A stretch of 64,000 nt of DNA from Arthrobacter mangrovi (GTDB lineage Bacteria; Actinomycetota; Actinomycetes; Actinomycetales; Micrococcaceae), in the NCBI RefSeq assembly GCF_026011795.1, contig NZ_BRVS01000027.1, forward strand, positions 35,631 to 99,630, in the 5' to 3' direction. Shown in pieces: positions 43,819-51,794 of the stretch (its first letter is position 1; every line of letters begins with the position of its first letter). The position numbers and the translations under genes were made by a program. The notes beneath the pieces were generated by a model, which did no database searches, was not told the origin of the DNA, and saw nothing but the letters and a program-made list of their open reading frames with translations.

Positions 43819-44230
43819 GTGGTGTTGCTCCTTTTTGCCGAAAGGTTGGCGGGTAAGGCGATCGTGGTGACCGGCCAGCGTCCCCTCTCCCCCGCCGCGT
43901 TGTTTGTGTTGCTGGCACGAAGTGCTCTACGGGGCCGACGGAGGCGTCTCCTCCCGCCCAGGGCAAGGTGCCGGGAATCTTCGAAAGGAAATAAGCGACC
44001 CAGGAGCGCCGTCGAAGATTTCCGGTGCCGCAGGGCCCCGGAGGAACGACGGGGTCAGGAGCTTGAGCCGGAGCGGACCGTATGATCCGCCAGGACAGCC
44101 ACAAAAACGTCGTAGACACAACAGGTCCGGGCACGGCGGAGCCCTGCGGAGCCGGGACCGGACCCAACAGCCGGCCACGAAGCGAAGCGCAGTGGACGCC
44201 CTTATCGGGTGCGAGCCCCGCGAGCACCCG
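43819..44230. repeat. 412-bp leader repeat, copy 1
   Basis: This gap aligns along its length with 45,317-45,720 as a diverged direct repeat. Identical blocks include the ribosome-site region beside the minus-strand start codon (GTGGTGTTGCTCCTTTTTGC), GTGACCGGCCAGCGTCCCC, ACGTCGTAGACA, GGCGGAGCCCTGCGGAGCC and GTGCGAGCCCCGCGAGCACC. Neither copy has a long open frame with protein character. Confidence 0.85.
43971..44164 (+). ncRNA. Candidate structured RNA, copy 1
   Basis: Stem A pairs 43,971-43,984 with 44,012-44,025 (14 pairs, one G-U) around the loop AAGGAAATAAGCGAC...; stem B pairs GGCCCCG 44,034 with CGGGGTC 44,050; stem C pairs GGTCCGG 44,124 with CCGGACC 44,158. Copy 2 keeps the stems with different bases. 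Wobble pairs are G-U on the plus strand (they would be A-C on the minus), so plus-strand transcription is favoured. Confidence 0.5.
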
Positions 44231-44321
44231 CTTCCCGGTCACCACGGATCTCGCCCCGGGTTCGCCCCGACGGGGTCTTGCCGCGCACACCGGGTGGTCT
44301 GTGCAGGCAGCTGGCGGGAAT

Positions 44322-44376
44322 GGCGGTCCGCCGCCGGCGACCAGCCACCCGACCCGGCCACTGGCGGCGGACCGCC
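44322..44376. repeat. Paired GGCGGTCCGCCG repeat, copy 2
   Basis: Same arms and same 31-bp separation as the element at 42,328, with a different spacer. It sits between the leader repeat and the DUF3846 gene. Confidence 0.65.
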
Positions 44377-44403
44377 CGCGCACCTCCGAAAGGGGCGATA
44401 ACC

Positions 44404-44441
44404 CGGGCACCCACCTACTCATGCGAGTAAGCGGGTGCCCG
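44404..44441. terminator. Two-tier hairpin after the DUF3846 gene
   Basis: Outer stem CGGGCACCC / GGGTGCCCG (9 bp), inner stem TACTC / GAGTA with loop ATGC. It begins six bases past the DUF3846 stop on the minus strand. Confidence 0.65.
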
Positions 44442-44446
44442 CCGTC

Positions 44447-44797
44447 TTAGGCCGTTGCCGGCTGCAGTCCGAAGAGCTGCTGTGCAAGGTCGATCAGGTC
44501 CCGGGGTACGTCGCCCTCGTCCCCGTCGGGGGTCTCCCCCAGGAACACGGCATCCCCGCAGTACAGGTCGGCCAGCACCCCGGTTTCCTCCAGGACCAGC
44601 AGGCCGGCACGGCGGTTCGGGGCAAGGCCCAGGATTTTGCCTTCCTCATTCAGGTAGAAGTGCCAGTCCCCACCGCTCACGGCTTCAATGTTGCCGCCAA
44701 CCAGGGTTTGCAGGGTCTCCAAACCCGCGTCGATGGTTTCCACGCGGGCCGGCTCGTTCAGGTCCGCCGGGATGATCAGGGCGGTACAGGTGCTCAT
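44447..44797 (-). CDS. DUF3846-like protein
   Basis: 116 aa from ATG 44797 (a TTG three bases earlier has the better-spaced GAGGAC). It resembles DUF3846, a small family common in actinobacterial phages and plasmids: LIIPADLNEPARVETID, GGDWHFYLNEEGKILGL, NRRAGLLV, DAVFLGETPDGDEGDVP. Function unknown. Flanked by hairpins on both sides, so probably a single-gene transcript. Confidence 0.75.
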   Translation of the reverse strand: MSTCTALIIPADLNEPARVETIDAGLETLQTLVGGNIEAVSGGDWHFYLNEEGKILGLAPNRRAGLLVLEETGVLADLYCGDAVFLGETPDGDEGDVPRDLIDLAQQLFGLQPATA

Positions 44798-44839
44798 CAA
44801 GGTTGCGTCCTCTCAAATGATCGTCTCTGAGGATGGCGC

Positions 44840-44867
44840 GGTGCCCCGCCGCACGAGGCGGGGCACC
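44840..44867 (-). terminator. Terminator after the 143-aa gene
   Basis: GGTGCCCCGCC and GGCGGGGCACC, 11 perfect pairs with a 6-nt loop, 17 bases beyond the stop codon. Confidence 0.7.
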
Positions 44868-44884
44868 GGCTGGTGAGGGGATGG

Positions 44885-45316
44885 TTAGGCGGCGTCGTAG
44901 ATGGTGCAGGGCGTGCGGTAACGGCCTGGCAAGTCCGCCACGGCCTCGGGCAGGTCTTCCGGGCCCTGCGCCTGCCCGTTCTTCCAATGGAAGAACGCCT
45001 GCTCCGTGATCGCTTCCCAAAAACGCGCCTTGGTCCGGTAGAACGTCGTCCGCACATCGCCCTCACAGTACGTGGCCATGCCGAACAGGTTGCCGGTCTC
45101 ATCGGCGGTGCGGATCCCCGCGACCATGACATACGGCCACTGGCCAAGGTCCCAGCCGTCACACCCCCAGCTGGGGATCACGGACCAGCCGTGTTCACTG
45201 ATCACGTCCATCCAGTCGTAGCCGTCGTTCATGTGGTAATCCACGAGCACCGGAACGTCACGGATGGTTTCGCCGGTATCGACGGTGGTCACGGTCCTGA
45301 TGGTGACTGCATTCAT
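44885..45316 (-). CDS. Hypothetical plasmid protein, 143 aa
   Basis: AAAAAGGAG before ATG 45316, identical to the ParB-like gene. The product is soluble and rich in Trp and acidic residues (YHMNDGYDWMDVISEHGWSV, SWGCDGWDLGQWPYVMV). No family is recognised. The first residues (MNAV) echo the ParB-like start (MNAT) because both lie at the edge of the leader repeat, so the two genes are probably coregulated. Confidence 0.65.
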   Translation of the reverse strand: MNAVTIRTVTTVDTGETIRDVPVLVDYHMNDGYDWMDVISEHGWSVIPSWGCDGWDLGQWPYVMVAGIRTADETGNLFGMATYCEGDVRTTFYRTKARFWEAITEQAFFHWKNGQAQGPEDLPEAVADLPGRYRTPCTIYDAA

Positions 45317-45720
45317 GTGGTGTTGCTCCTTTTTGCCGAAAGGGTGGCGGGTGAGGCGGCTTAGGTGACCGGCCAGCGTCCCCACTCACAGTTGTTTTGG
45401 CTGCTGGCGAAGCTTGCGGAGCTGTGGCCGACGGAGGCCTGTCAACCCGCAGGGCAAAGGCCGGGAAATTCCCGAAGGAAATCAGCGACAAAGGAGCGCC
45501 GCAGGGAAATTCCCGGACCGCAGGCCCCGACGAAGGAGGGGCTAGACCGGCCGGAGCGGACACGTACAATCCGACAGGACAGCAGCCAAAACGTCGTAGA
45601 CAAAATCAGGTCCGGGCACGGCGGAGCCCTGCGGAGCCGGGACCGGACCCAATCAGCCGGCCATGCAGCGAAGCGGAGGGGCCGCCCGATCCAGTGCGAG
45701 CCCCGCGAGCACCCACCTGA
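45317..45720. repeat. 404-bp leader repeat, copy 2
   Basis: Partner of 43,819-44,230 in the same orientation. Beyond it, 45,721-45,850 holds only a short leader with GGGAGAG before a possible ATG at 45,808; I see no other feature there. Confidence 0.85.
45461..45649 (+). ncRNA. Candidate structured RNA, copy 2
   Basis: Stem A pairs CCGGGAAATTCCC (45,461) with GGGAAATTCCCGG (45,504): 12 of 13 pairs, where copy 1 has TCTTCGA/TCGAAGA in the same place. Stem B GGCCCC (45,523) with GGGGCT (45,538) and stem C GGTCCGG (45,609) with CCGGACC (45,643) match copy 1. Loop A (GAAGGAAATCAGCGAC) is conserved while its stem is not. Confidence 0.5.
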
Positions 45721-45850
45721 CCCGAAGCTGCAGCCCGGCTTGAAACCGTAAAGCTCCCACCTAATCCCCCAGCCCCAGAGCGGGGATCCTCTACGAGGGA
45801 GAGAACCATGCGACTACGGAGCCTCTTTCAGCCGGCGCCCAAAATCCGCC

Positions 45851-46114
45851 GTGAGGGACTCCTCCCCTACTGCGCCAAACCCGCCCGAAGGACCCGAACA
45901 GCTAACGCCGGAGCAACTGATGGCTCTGAAAGACGCGTGGTCGGAGCTCAGCAGCGCAGCTGAGGCCGCCGGCGTGCGAAGCATGCGGGCATGTACGCAT
46001 AACGGGAGCGCATGGCAACAGAACGCCGCGGCTATCCGCAGCATGGCTGCCATGATCAGGGAAGTCCCCGGACCGGAAACAGCTGCATCAGCGGACGATA
46101 GGCCAGTGCGCTAA
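45851..46114 (+). CDS. Small hypothetical protein, 87 aa
   Basis: GTG start with no clear ribosome site. Helical, polar product: LTPEQLMALKDAWSELSSAA and SAWQQNAAAIRSMAAMIREV. Composition is protein-like. Family and function unknown. It is downstream, on the plus strand, of the second structured-RNA candidate. Confidence 0.5.
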   Translation: MRDSSPTAPNPPEGPEQLTPEQLMALKDAWSELSSAAEAAGVRSMRACTHNGSAWQQNAAAIRSMAAMIREVPGPETAASADDRPVR

Positions 46115-46345
46115 CTGGCTCTCAACGGATCACACAGACCAACCCCACCAACGGACTTAGCCCTTAGGCCTGCAACCACGCTCAATGGAGAGCCTGAAGT
46201 TTGAGAGGACCTAGTGCTTCCGGCGCCTAGGCGACTTGCCTGTTGGATGACGGCCGACTATCGTAATGATTGCCCGCCATTGCGATGGAATGGGAAGAAG
46301 GCCCTTGAACCCCAGCCGGACGACTGGATCTTGGGCCTTTCGTGT

Positions 46346-46930
46346 TTAAGCCGAGTCTGGCGTCGTCCGTTCAAGTATCAGAAGATCTTTCAACGCCTCG
46401 TAGTAGGCGTCATGCCCGAGGTGCTTTGCATTAATGGCACCAAGGAAAATGTCAGGTATCCATAGAAGCGGATCATCACCCCCACGGCAGTGGCTAATGG
46501 TGAAGTCACGATCGACGACCTTCTGACCTCTAAGAGCCACGAGGTGAGCGACGTCCTTTTGGTTCTGGGTAGGCATCCGCGATTCACAGACAACTTCCCG
46601 GACACCCATCGAAGCCAACTCATAGTAGATCGTTTCTAGGCACTTCCGTCTGAAACGTTCGGTCTTGTTTTGTCGTTGACTCATGTGGGTCACAACCGCT
46701 GTCATGGGTGTCAGCTCGCTCACCGCCGCAACGATCTTCTTCCGGCGTGCGTCACTTTCGTCTGTCCAGTGGAGTTTGATTTGTCCCTTGAGACGCAAGG
46801 ACAGCAGCTGCTCCCGAAGCTCTTCGGCCGAGTCCTCAGGAACGACTGCGGCGCACACCAGGTACTGCTGTGAGTCTTCTGACCGGATGGCAGAAGATTC
46901 ATCAAGGTAAGCACGAAGTTCTGAAGGCAT
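46346..46930 (-). CDS. DUF3800-like protein
   Basis: 194 aa from ATG 46930 (a GTG at 46939 is also in frame). N-terminal RAYLDESSAIRSEDSQQYLV is the acidic strand typical of DUF3800 (usually YxDESG); LHWTDESDARRKKIVAAV and HCRGGDDPLLWIPDIFLGAI continue the RNase H-like pattern. DUF3800 proteins are common near mobile elements and near several structured-RNA motifs; their function is not established. The adjacent RNA candidate makes this neighbourhood notable. Confidence 0.65.
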   Translation of the reverse strand: MPSELRAYLDESSAIRSEDSQQYLVCAAVVPEDSAEELREQLLSLRLKGQIKLHWTDESDARRKKIVAAVSELTPMTAVVTHMSQRQNKTERFRRKCLETIYYELASMGVREVVCESRMPTQNQKDVAHLVALRGQKVVDRDFTISHCRGGDDPLLWIPDIFLGAINAKHLGHDAYYEALKDLLILERTTPDSA

Positions 46931-47044
46931 AAGAGACACGCATCTGAGTAGGGGGACGGACGAGTGAACACGTAGAACTGTATGAGCGATCGTGCCGTCT
47001 ATCCACTAGAATGATTTGACGGGTAAAGCCGCAAGTGAGATAGA

Positions 47045-47102
47045 TCAATATTGAGATGTCATGAAGAGCTACTGGCGGCTTTAGACGTTCAATATTAGAT
47101 GT
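47045..47102. repeat. AT-rich direct repeats upstream of the 327-aa gene
   Basis: TCAATATTGAGATGT (47,045) and TCAATATTAGATGT (47,089) are near-identical, 44 bp apart, in the most AT-rich 190 bp of the region. They resemble iterons or operator pairs in front of the gene at 47,133. Confidence 0.45.
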
Positions 47103-47132
47103 AGAAAGGCTCTCGAAATTAGCATTGTCCCC

Positions 47133-48116
47133 TTGGACTTTTCCCGGCTCCCCACCCCCAAGGACCGCCAGGCCTACGCAGCGAGACTGGGCAGGCTAAC
47201 CGGCAGCTACGGCGAGTCCGTCAAGCGCGCGACCAGGACCATTCACACATTTCATGGGAAAGGGCCCCTGCTGGCGCGTGGCTTCCGCCTCCGTCACGAA
47301 TTCATCTACCGCGGCGAAGCCCCAGCCGGTGATTTCTCGGACCGAAGGGTCCCGCCCCGCCATCTTCGCCCACCTTCTACTGAGATTTCGTCAAGCCGTG
47401 GTTCAACTCTCAGGCTCTATCTCACGGCCCTAGCCATTGCTCAGATGACCAAAACGGCCGGTGGCCACCCGCAGTGGTTACCCGTCGTAGGGAATACCGG
47501 CCGGCCTGGCTGGACTGATCTGGTCGCAACTGACGCTGTAAGAGCGGGCAACGGGCTGACAACGCTCGAAGCGAAGGACAAGAGAGCCCGGTCCGTCCGG
47601 GCAAGCTTCAAAAGTCTGGAGAGGGCGAACCTCATTCGGTTTGCCAGGTCAGAGGGCAAGCGAGGGGACTTCGAAAATTACGATCTACTAGACGAGCGCG
47701 GATCCAGCGGTGAACAGCAGCTCTATAAAGTGCCAGGCCTCAAGGAGCCCCTAACCACCTTGCCATCCGGGTTCGTTCTGAATTCCTGGATCCACGTACT
47801 GGAGGACTCGGAACTCGCGCTCCTACTCATGATCGCTTGTGGCATAGGGAGCCTGCCCGGGCCCTTCGTCAGCATCCCAGCCGAAACCAGGCTCCTGCAC
47901 TACGGGATTGGCCGCGATCCGTATTCCCGTGCCCGAAAGACCCTGGAGTTGTTTGGCTTACTAAACGTGGAGGAAGTGAAGCGTCACCGCGACGGCAAAA
48001 CGGAAGGAGGAGAGAATCATTTCCTCCACAAGTTCCAACTCAGAAGAGAAGGCTTCGATGAAGAGGCTCTGCCTACTGTCATCGCCATCCTAAAAGAACA
48101 GCTGGCAAGGACATAA
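47133..48116 (+). CDS. Hypothetical protein with winged-helix features, possible replication protein
   Basis: 327 aa from a TTG start (no clear ribosome site). The second half has a winged-helix look: GFVLNSWIHVLEDSELALLLMIACG, then LLHYGIGRDPYSRARKTLELFGLLNVEEV. The N-terminal part (KDRQAYAARLGRLTGSY) is basic. An AT-rich repeat region sits directly upstream, as in many plasmid replication initiator loci. I cannot assign a family, so replication is a hypothesis. Confidence 0.5.
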   Translation: MDFSRLPTPKDRQAYAARLGRLTGSYGESVKRATRTIHTFHGKGPLLARGFRLRHEFIYRGEAPAGDFSDRRVPPRHLRPPSTEISSSRGSTLRLYLTALAIAQMTKTAGGHPQWLPVVGNTGRPGWTDLVATDAVRAGNGLTTLEAKDKRARSVRASFKSLERANLIRFARSEGKRGDFENYDLLDERGSSGEQQLYKVPGLKEPLTTLPSGFVLNSWIHVLEDSELALLLMIACGIGSLPGPFVSIPAETRLLHYGIGRDPYSRARKTLELFGLLNVEEVKRHRDGKTEGGENHFLHKFQLRREGFDEEALPTVIAILKEQLART

Positions 48117-48325
48117 GCAGGGCAGGACTCATGCTCCTGCTGGACGCTTCCACGGTCGTCCCGGCTACAGCAGTAAGGCAACGACACCTCGACATACTCA
48201 CGGTTATCGGCACCCCAGTTTGTTCTCGCGTGGATGGATCAACCTTGGGTGCCGGCCAGGAGTGCCGTTGCTTGGCCGACCACAGCCGAGGCTCAGAAAA
48301 CCGTAAGTATGCGGTTTTGTTCACA

Positions 48326-49048
48326 CTACCCGAAGAGGCCTCTGAGCAAAGTTGCCGCTCCCCCTGCCAAGGAGAAACCTGTGACCAACCGCATTGCTCG
48401 TTTCTCCGGGACGGCGCGTGAAAGAAAGTGCCCCGTAGTGGCCCCGGCAAGCAAGGCAACAGCTGAGGAAACCCATACGGCTGGACTCAGTTCAGCTGAT
48501 CCACGCATGACGAGGGCGAGGATGTTGGAACCCAGAAAATATACCTGCACGGTTCCGACGAATGTCATGAATGCCCATCCATCGGCGACCGAATGCGCCG
48601 CGAGAATCGGTCCGCCAGTCCCCGCGGTCACGTTCATGCCGCCGGATAATAGGCCCGTCAGGAGTGCACCCCGTCTGCCTTGCAGGGATCGCAATCGGAC
48701 TCCGCTCAGGACCAGACCCACCGCCAGCATAATCAGCAGACCAACCGCGACCATGAGCGCCGGTGCGGTCATGAGAGCGACAAGTTGCGCTCCAATTACC
48801 GTTCCGGCCAGGCTGCCCAGGAACAGTTGGACCGCCCTTTCCCACAACACGTAGCGCCAGGTCCTGCACAACACTGCCGCTGCAAGGACGGCGTTCAGTA
48901 CGAGACAAAGCGTCACACCGTTGAACGGTCCCATGACCAACACCAAGACCGGCGCTGCTACCAGGGTGAAGCCCAATCCCGTCACCCGCTGTGAAACCGA
49001 GCCCAGGAAGACCGCCAATCCGGTCAGGCCCAGTTCAAGCGGTTGCAT
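48326..49048 (-). CDS. TauE/SafE-family membrane protein
   Basis: 240 aa, about seven or eight membrane helices in two repeats: VTGLGFTLVAAPVLVLVMG and, in the second repeat, SGGMNVTAGTGGPILAAHSV. The family includes sulfite/sulfonate exporters. The start codon shares a base with the stop of the pabB-like gene (TGATG), so it is the last gene of the tetR-folE-pabB operon. The substrate is unknown; export of a sulfur or one-carbon product is possible. Confidence 0.85.
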   Translation of the reverse strand: MQPLELGLTGLAVFLGSVSQRVTGLGFTLVAAPVLVLVMGPFNGVTLCLVLNAVLAAAVLCRTWRYVLWERAVQLFLGSLAGTVIGAQLVALMTAPALMVAVGLLIMLAVGLVLSGVRLRSLQGRRGALLTGLLSGGMNVTAGTGGPILAAHSVADGWAFMTFVGTVQVYFLGSNILALVMRGSAELSPAVWVSSAVALLAGATTGHFLSRAVPEKRAMRLVTGFSLAGGAATLLRGLFG

Positions 49049-51057
49049 CAGACTGACCTGCCGGGGACTTCACTGAACAACTCCGATGAAGGCAAGGCCC
49101 GAGACTCGCTGCGGCAATTGCCCGGATTCCTCTGGGGGAAGACAGTTCCCAGGGCCTTCAGTACCCCGCGGGCTTTGTCCTGGATTTCCTCATATTCGGC
49201 CGCAGGGACCGAATCTGCAGTAATGGCTCCGCCGATTCCCAGGGAAAGGCACTGGCGCGGGGTTCCCTCCCCGTCAGCGGGTTGATCGATGACCAGGGTG
49301 CGGATGACGACGGACAGATCACAGGCCCCGTTGGCCGAGAAGTATCCGATCGCTCCTGAATACACGCCGCGCGTGCCTGCCTCCAGCCCGTCAAGAATAG
49401 CCATCGTCCGGGGTTTCGGCGCCCCGGTCATCGAGCCAGCAGGAAAGGCCGCCGCCACCGCGTGGGCACGCCGGATGCCGAACCGGAGTTTTGCACTGAT
49501 GGTGCTGACCATTTGGTGGACGGTGGCGTAGCTTTCGATGGCGCACAACCGCTCAACCTGGACCGATTCCGGTTCCGCGGAGCGTGAGAGGTCATTGCGC
49601 ATCAGGTCGACAATCATGATGTTTTCGGCGCGGTCTTTTTCCGAAGAAGCCAATGCTTCGCGTAGCGCCCGGTCGATCACGGGATCCGCATGCCGTGGCC
49701 GGGTTCCCTTGATCGGCTCGGCCGTCATCAGGCCGTCGCTGTCGATCTGGAGGAACCTTTCCGGGGAGGTACTGGCGATCCGGAGGCTGTCGAAGGCCAG
49801 ATAGGCCGCGAACGGGGCCGGATTGTGTCGGCGCAGCAGCCGGTAGACCTGCCATGGTTCGACCGGTTGCTCCGGCTCGGCCACGAGCTGGGTGGTCAGG
49901 CAGACCTCGTAGGAGTTTCCGTTGGTGATTTCCGACTTCGCGGCCAGGATCTTGCCCAGGTACTGCTGCTCGTCGTCCAGGCAGCGAAACTGGAGCGTCC
50001 GGCCAACGGGTGCAGCATCATCCGTGCTGCAGGCAATCCGGCGGTTCCCCCTCCGGATCCGGGACAGCCTGTGCAGCGCCGCCGCCGCGCCCGCCTGCCA
50101 GGATCCGGTATCCAACCCGGGCCCGCCGGGTACCAGCGACATTATGTAGGAGCAGCGTTCGGCATGGTCGATGACGACGGCACGGCTGGCGAAGATAAGT
50201 GCGGCGTCAGGGGCCCGGTAACGGGCGAAGCTCACGGCGCGTAGCGGGACGGCGCCTCCGGTTTCCCGCTTGAGTTCATAGCCGAGGTATCCCAGCCATC
50301 CCAAGGCAAACTGTGAGGGAAATGCTCCTGGTGCCGGTTCCAAGACCTTGTCCCAAGCGCCGGCAAGCCAGTTGAAGAAGGGAGAACGCACCCGTACCTG
50401 CAGTTGTGCGGAGGACACGGTGGTCATCCCGGAGAAGTGCGTCACATACATGCCGAGACTGCCTGAGTCATCGGCCAGGATGCTGAAGCGGTTGCGCGGC
50501 TGCGGCGCTGTTTCCGCGTTTGAACTGTCCAGCCAGACTGCCCGCGCGGAGGAACGGAACAAGACGTCGAAGGCATCCTCGGCGTCCGGGTACGCTTCAA
50601 TTTTCCGGACCTGCAAATCCAGGTGTGGAAGCCGGATACGCTCGGCGATTTTCAGCGGTGCGAGCTGTGGCAGCGATCCCACGGCAACCATCACGTGGTA
50701 CGTTGCCCAGGCCTCCAGTGGCCCGGCCCCTCCGGCAGGACGGCAGGTGAGCACCAGATCTGCATCCGGCAAGGGATCCGCCGGGCCCTCCGGCCCGAAG
50801 GTCCCTGCCTGCAGGACCGCGTCGAGGTCCCAGGCACGCCGCTGTCCGGAGACGCCCTCGCCCTCGACGAACAGAACCGCCGCGTCCCGGAAGGATTCTT
50901 CCGGGGTCTGCGCAGTATAGGGCGCCTCGCCGGCATGCAGGACCGCCACCTGCAGATGAGACCCCAGCTCGGTCTCCAGCATGCGCACCAGACACGCTCT
51001 GGCCGCTGCCGGCCCGTCAATGCCTACCCGCAGTTGGTTCTTCTGGTCCGGGAACAT
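49048..51057 (-). CDS. pabB: Aminodeoxychorismate synthase component I-like (PabB) with unusual N-terminal extension
   Basis: 669 aa. The C-terminal 480 residues are a chorismate-utilising domain: NGNSYEVCLTTQL, PIKGTRPR (Lys in this box marks PabB; anthranilate synthase has Ala), ENIMIVDLMRNDLSR and FPAGSMTGAPKPRTM. It should convert chorismate to aminodeoxychorismate for folate. The first 190 or so residues (LRVGIDGPAAARACLVRML) are in the place of a PabA glutaminase but show no GNxC or catalytic triad, so ammonia supply is uncertain. Follows folE in the operon. Confidence 0.85.
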   Translation of the reverse strand: MFPDQKNQLRVGIDGPAAARACLVRMLETELGSHLQVAVLHAGEAPYTAQTPEESFRDAAVLFVEGEGVSGQRRAWDLDAVLQAGTFGPEGPADPLPDADLVLTCRPAGGAGPLEAWATYHVMVAVGSLPQLAPLKIAERIRLPHLDLQVRKIEAYPDAEDAFDVLFRSSARAVWLDSSNAETAPQPRNRFSILADDSGSLGMYVTHFSGMTTVSSAQLQVRVRSPFFNWLAGAWDKVLEPAPGAFPSQFALGWLGYLGYELKRETGGAVPLRAVSFARYRAPDAALIFASRAVVIDHAERCSYIMSLVPGGPGLDTGSWQAGAAAALHRLSRIRRGNRRIACSTDDAAPVGRTLQFRCLDDEQQYLGKILAAKSEITNGNSYEVCLTTQLVAEPEQPVEPWQVYRLLRRHNPAPFAAYLAFDSLRIASTSPERFLQIDSDGLMTAEPIKGTRPRHADPVIDRALREALASSEKDRAENIMIVDLMRNDLSRSAEPESVQVERLCAIESYATVHQMVSTISAKLRFGIRRAHAVAAAFPAGSMTGAPKPRTMAILDGLEAGTRGVYSGAIGYFSANGACDLSVVIRTLVIDQPADGEGTPRQCLSLGIGGAITADSVPAAEYEEIQDKARGVLKALGTVFPQRNPGNCRSESRALPSSELFSEVPGRSV

Positions 51058-51135
51058 GGTTCGGGCCCATCCCTTCCATGAATCGCACAGGTGGCCCGTC
51101 CTTTCAGGACGGGCGGGCAGTGCTGACAGTTGCGG

Positions 51136-51768
51136 CTAGCGGTGTCCGAGCACGAGATCGAGGAATTCCTGCCGGGAGCGGAAGTCGCTCCGCAGGATGC
51201 CTTTGACCGACGACGTCACCGTCCGGGAACCCTGCACCCGGACACCGCGCAGGGACATGCACAGGTGCTCGGCTTCGATCACCACTCCCACACCTTTGGG
51301 CTCCAGGTGTTCATCCAGCCAGGATGCAACCTGTGTGGTCAGCCGTTCCTGCACTTGGAAGTCGGAGGAAAAGTGCTCCACAATCCTGGCCAGCTTAGAC
51401 AAGCCGATAAGCCTGTCCCCGGGCAAGTAGGCAACATGTGCAACCCCGGTAAAGGGAAGCAGGTGGTGCTCGCACAGGGATCGCAACGGGATGTCCTTGA
51501 CCAGGACCAGACCGTCGTAGGTTCCGTCATTCTCGAAGCTCGTCGCCTCAAACGGCTCGGGGGTGAGCATTTCCGCGAACGCTGCGGCCACCCGGCGCGG
51601 TGTCCCTGCCAGATGCGGGGAAAAGGGGTCCCGCCCCAGCGCCTTCAGCAAATCCAGCACGGCGCGCTCGGCCGCATCGACGTCAATCGACGCGGGCGCC
51701 GGTTTAATCCTCAAGGGCCGCCCCTCATCCTCGATTACGGGCGGCGCGGTCTCGCTTGTAACCGACAT
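51136..51768 (-). CDS. folE: GTP cyclohydrolase I
   Basis: 210 aa from ATG 51768 with GGGGAGG upstream. FolE signatures: FSPHLAGTPRRVAAAFAEML, SLCEHHLLPFTGVAHVAYLP (zinc Cys/His), SKLARIVEHFS, VVIEAEHLCMSLRGV (second zinc Cys). Converts GTP to dihydroneopterin triphosphate, the first step of folate. An extra folE inside a TetR-controlled catabolic operon suggests raised tetrahydrofolate demand. Confidence 0.93.
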   Translation of the reverse strand: MSVTSETAPPVIEDEGRPLRIKPAPASIDVDAAERAVLDLLKALGRDPFSPHLAGTPRRVAAAFAEMLTPEPFEATSFENDGTYDGLVLVKDIPLRSLCEHHLLPFTGVAHVAYLPGDRLIGLSKLARIVEHFSSDFQVQERLTTQVASWLDEHLEPKGVGVVIEAEHLCMSLRGVRVQGSRTVTSSVKGILRSDFRSRQEFLDLVLGHR

Positions 51769-51794
51769 CTGGTCCTCCCCGTCCTGCTTCGTAC

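Noticed and set aside
43730..44422. Long minus-strand frame and several plus-strand frames through the leader repeat
   Set aside because: The frames are not shared between the two repeat copies (different reading, different stops), whereas base-paired stems are; non-coding structure explains the DNA better.
42429..45720. CRISPR array
   Set aside because: The repeats here are only two long diverged copies and paired hairpin arms; no short regularly spaced repeats and no cas genes occur in the window.
48117..48325. Gene fragment between the 327-aa gene and the TauE/SafE gene
   Set aside because: Frames on both strands are short and show no family; treated as spacer between convergent genes.
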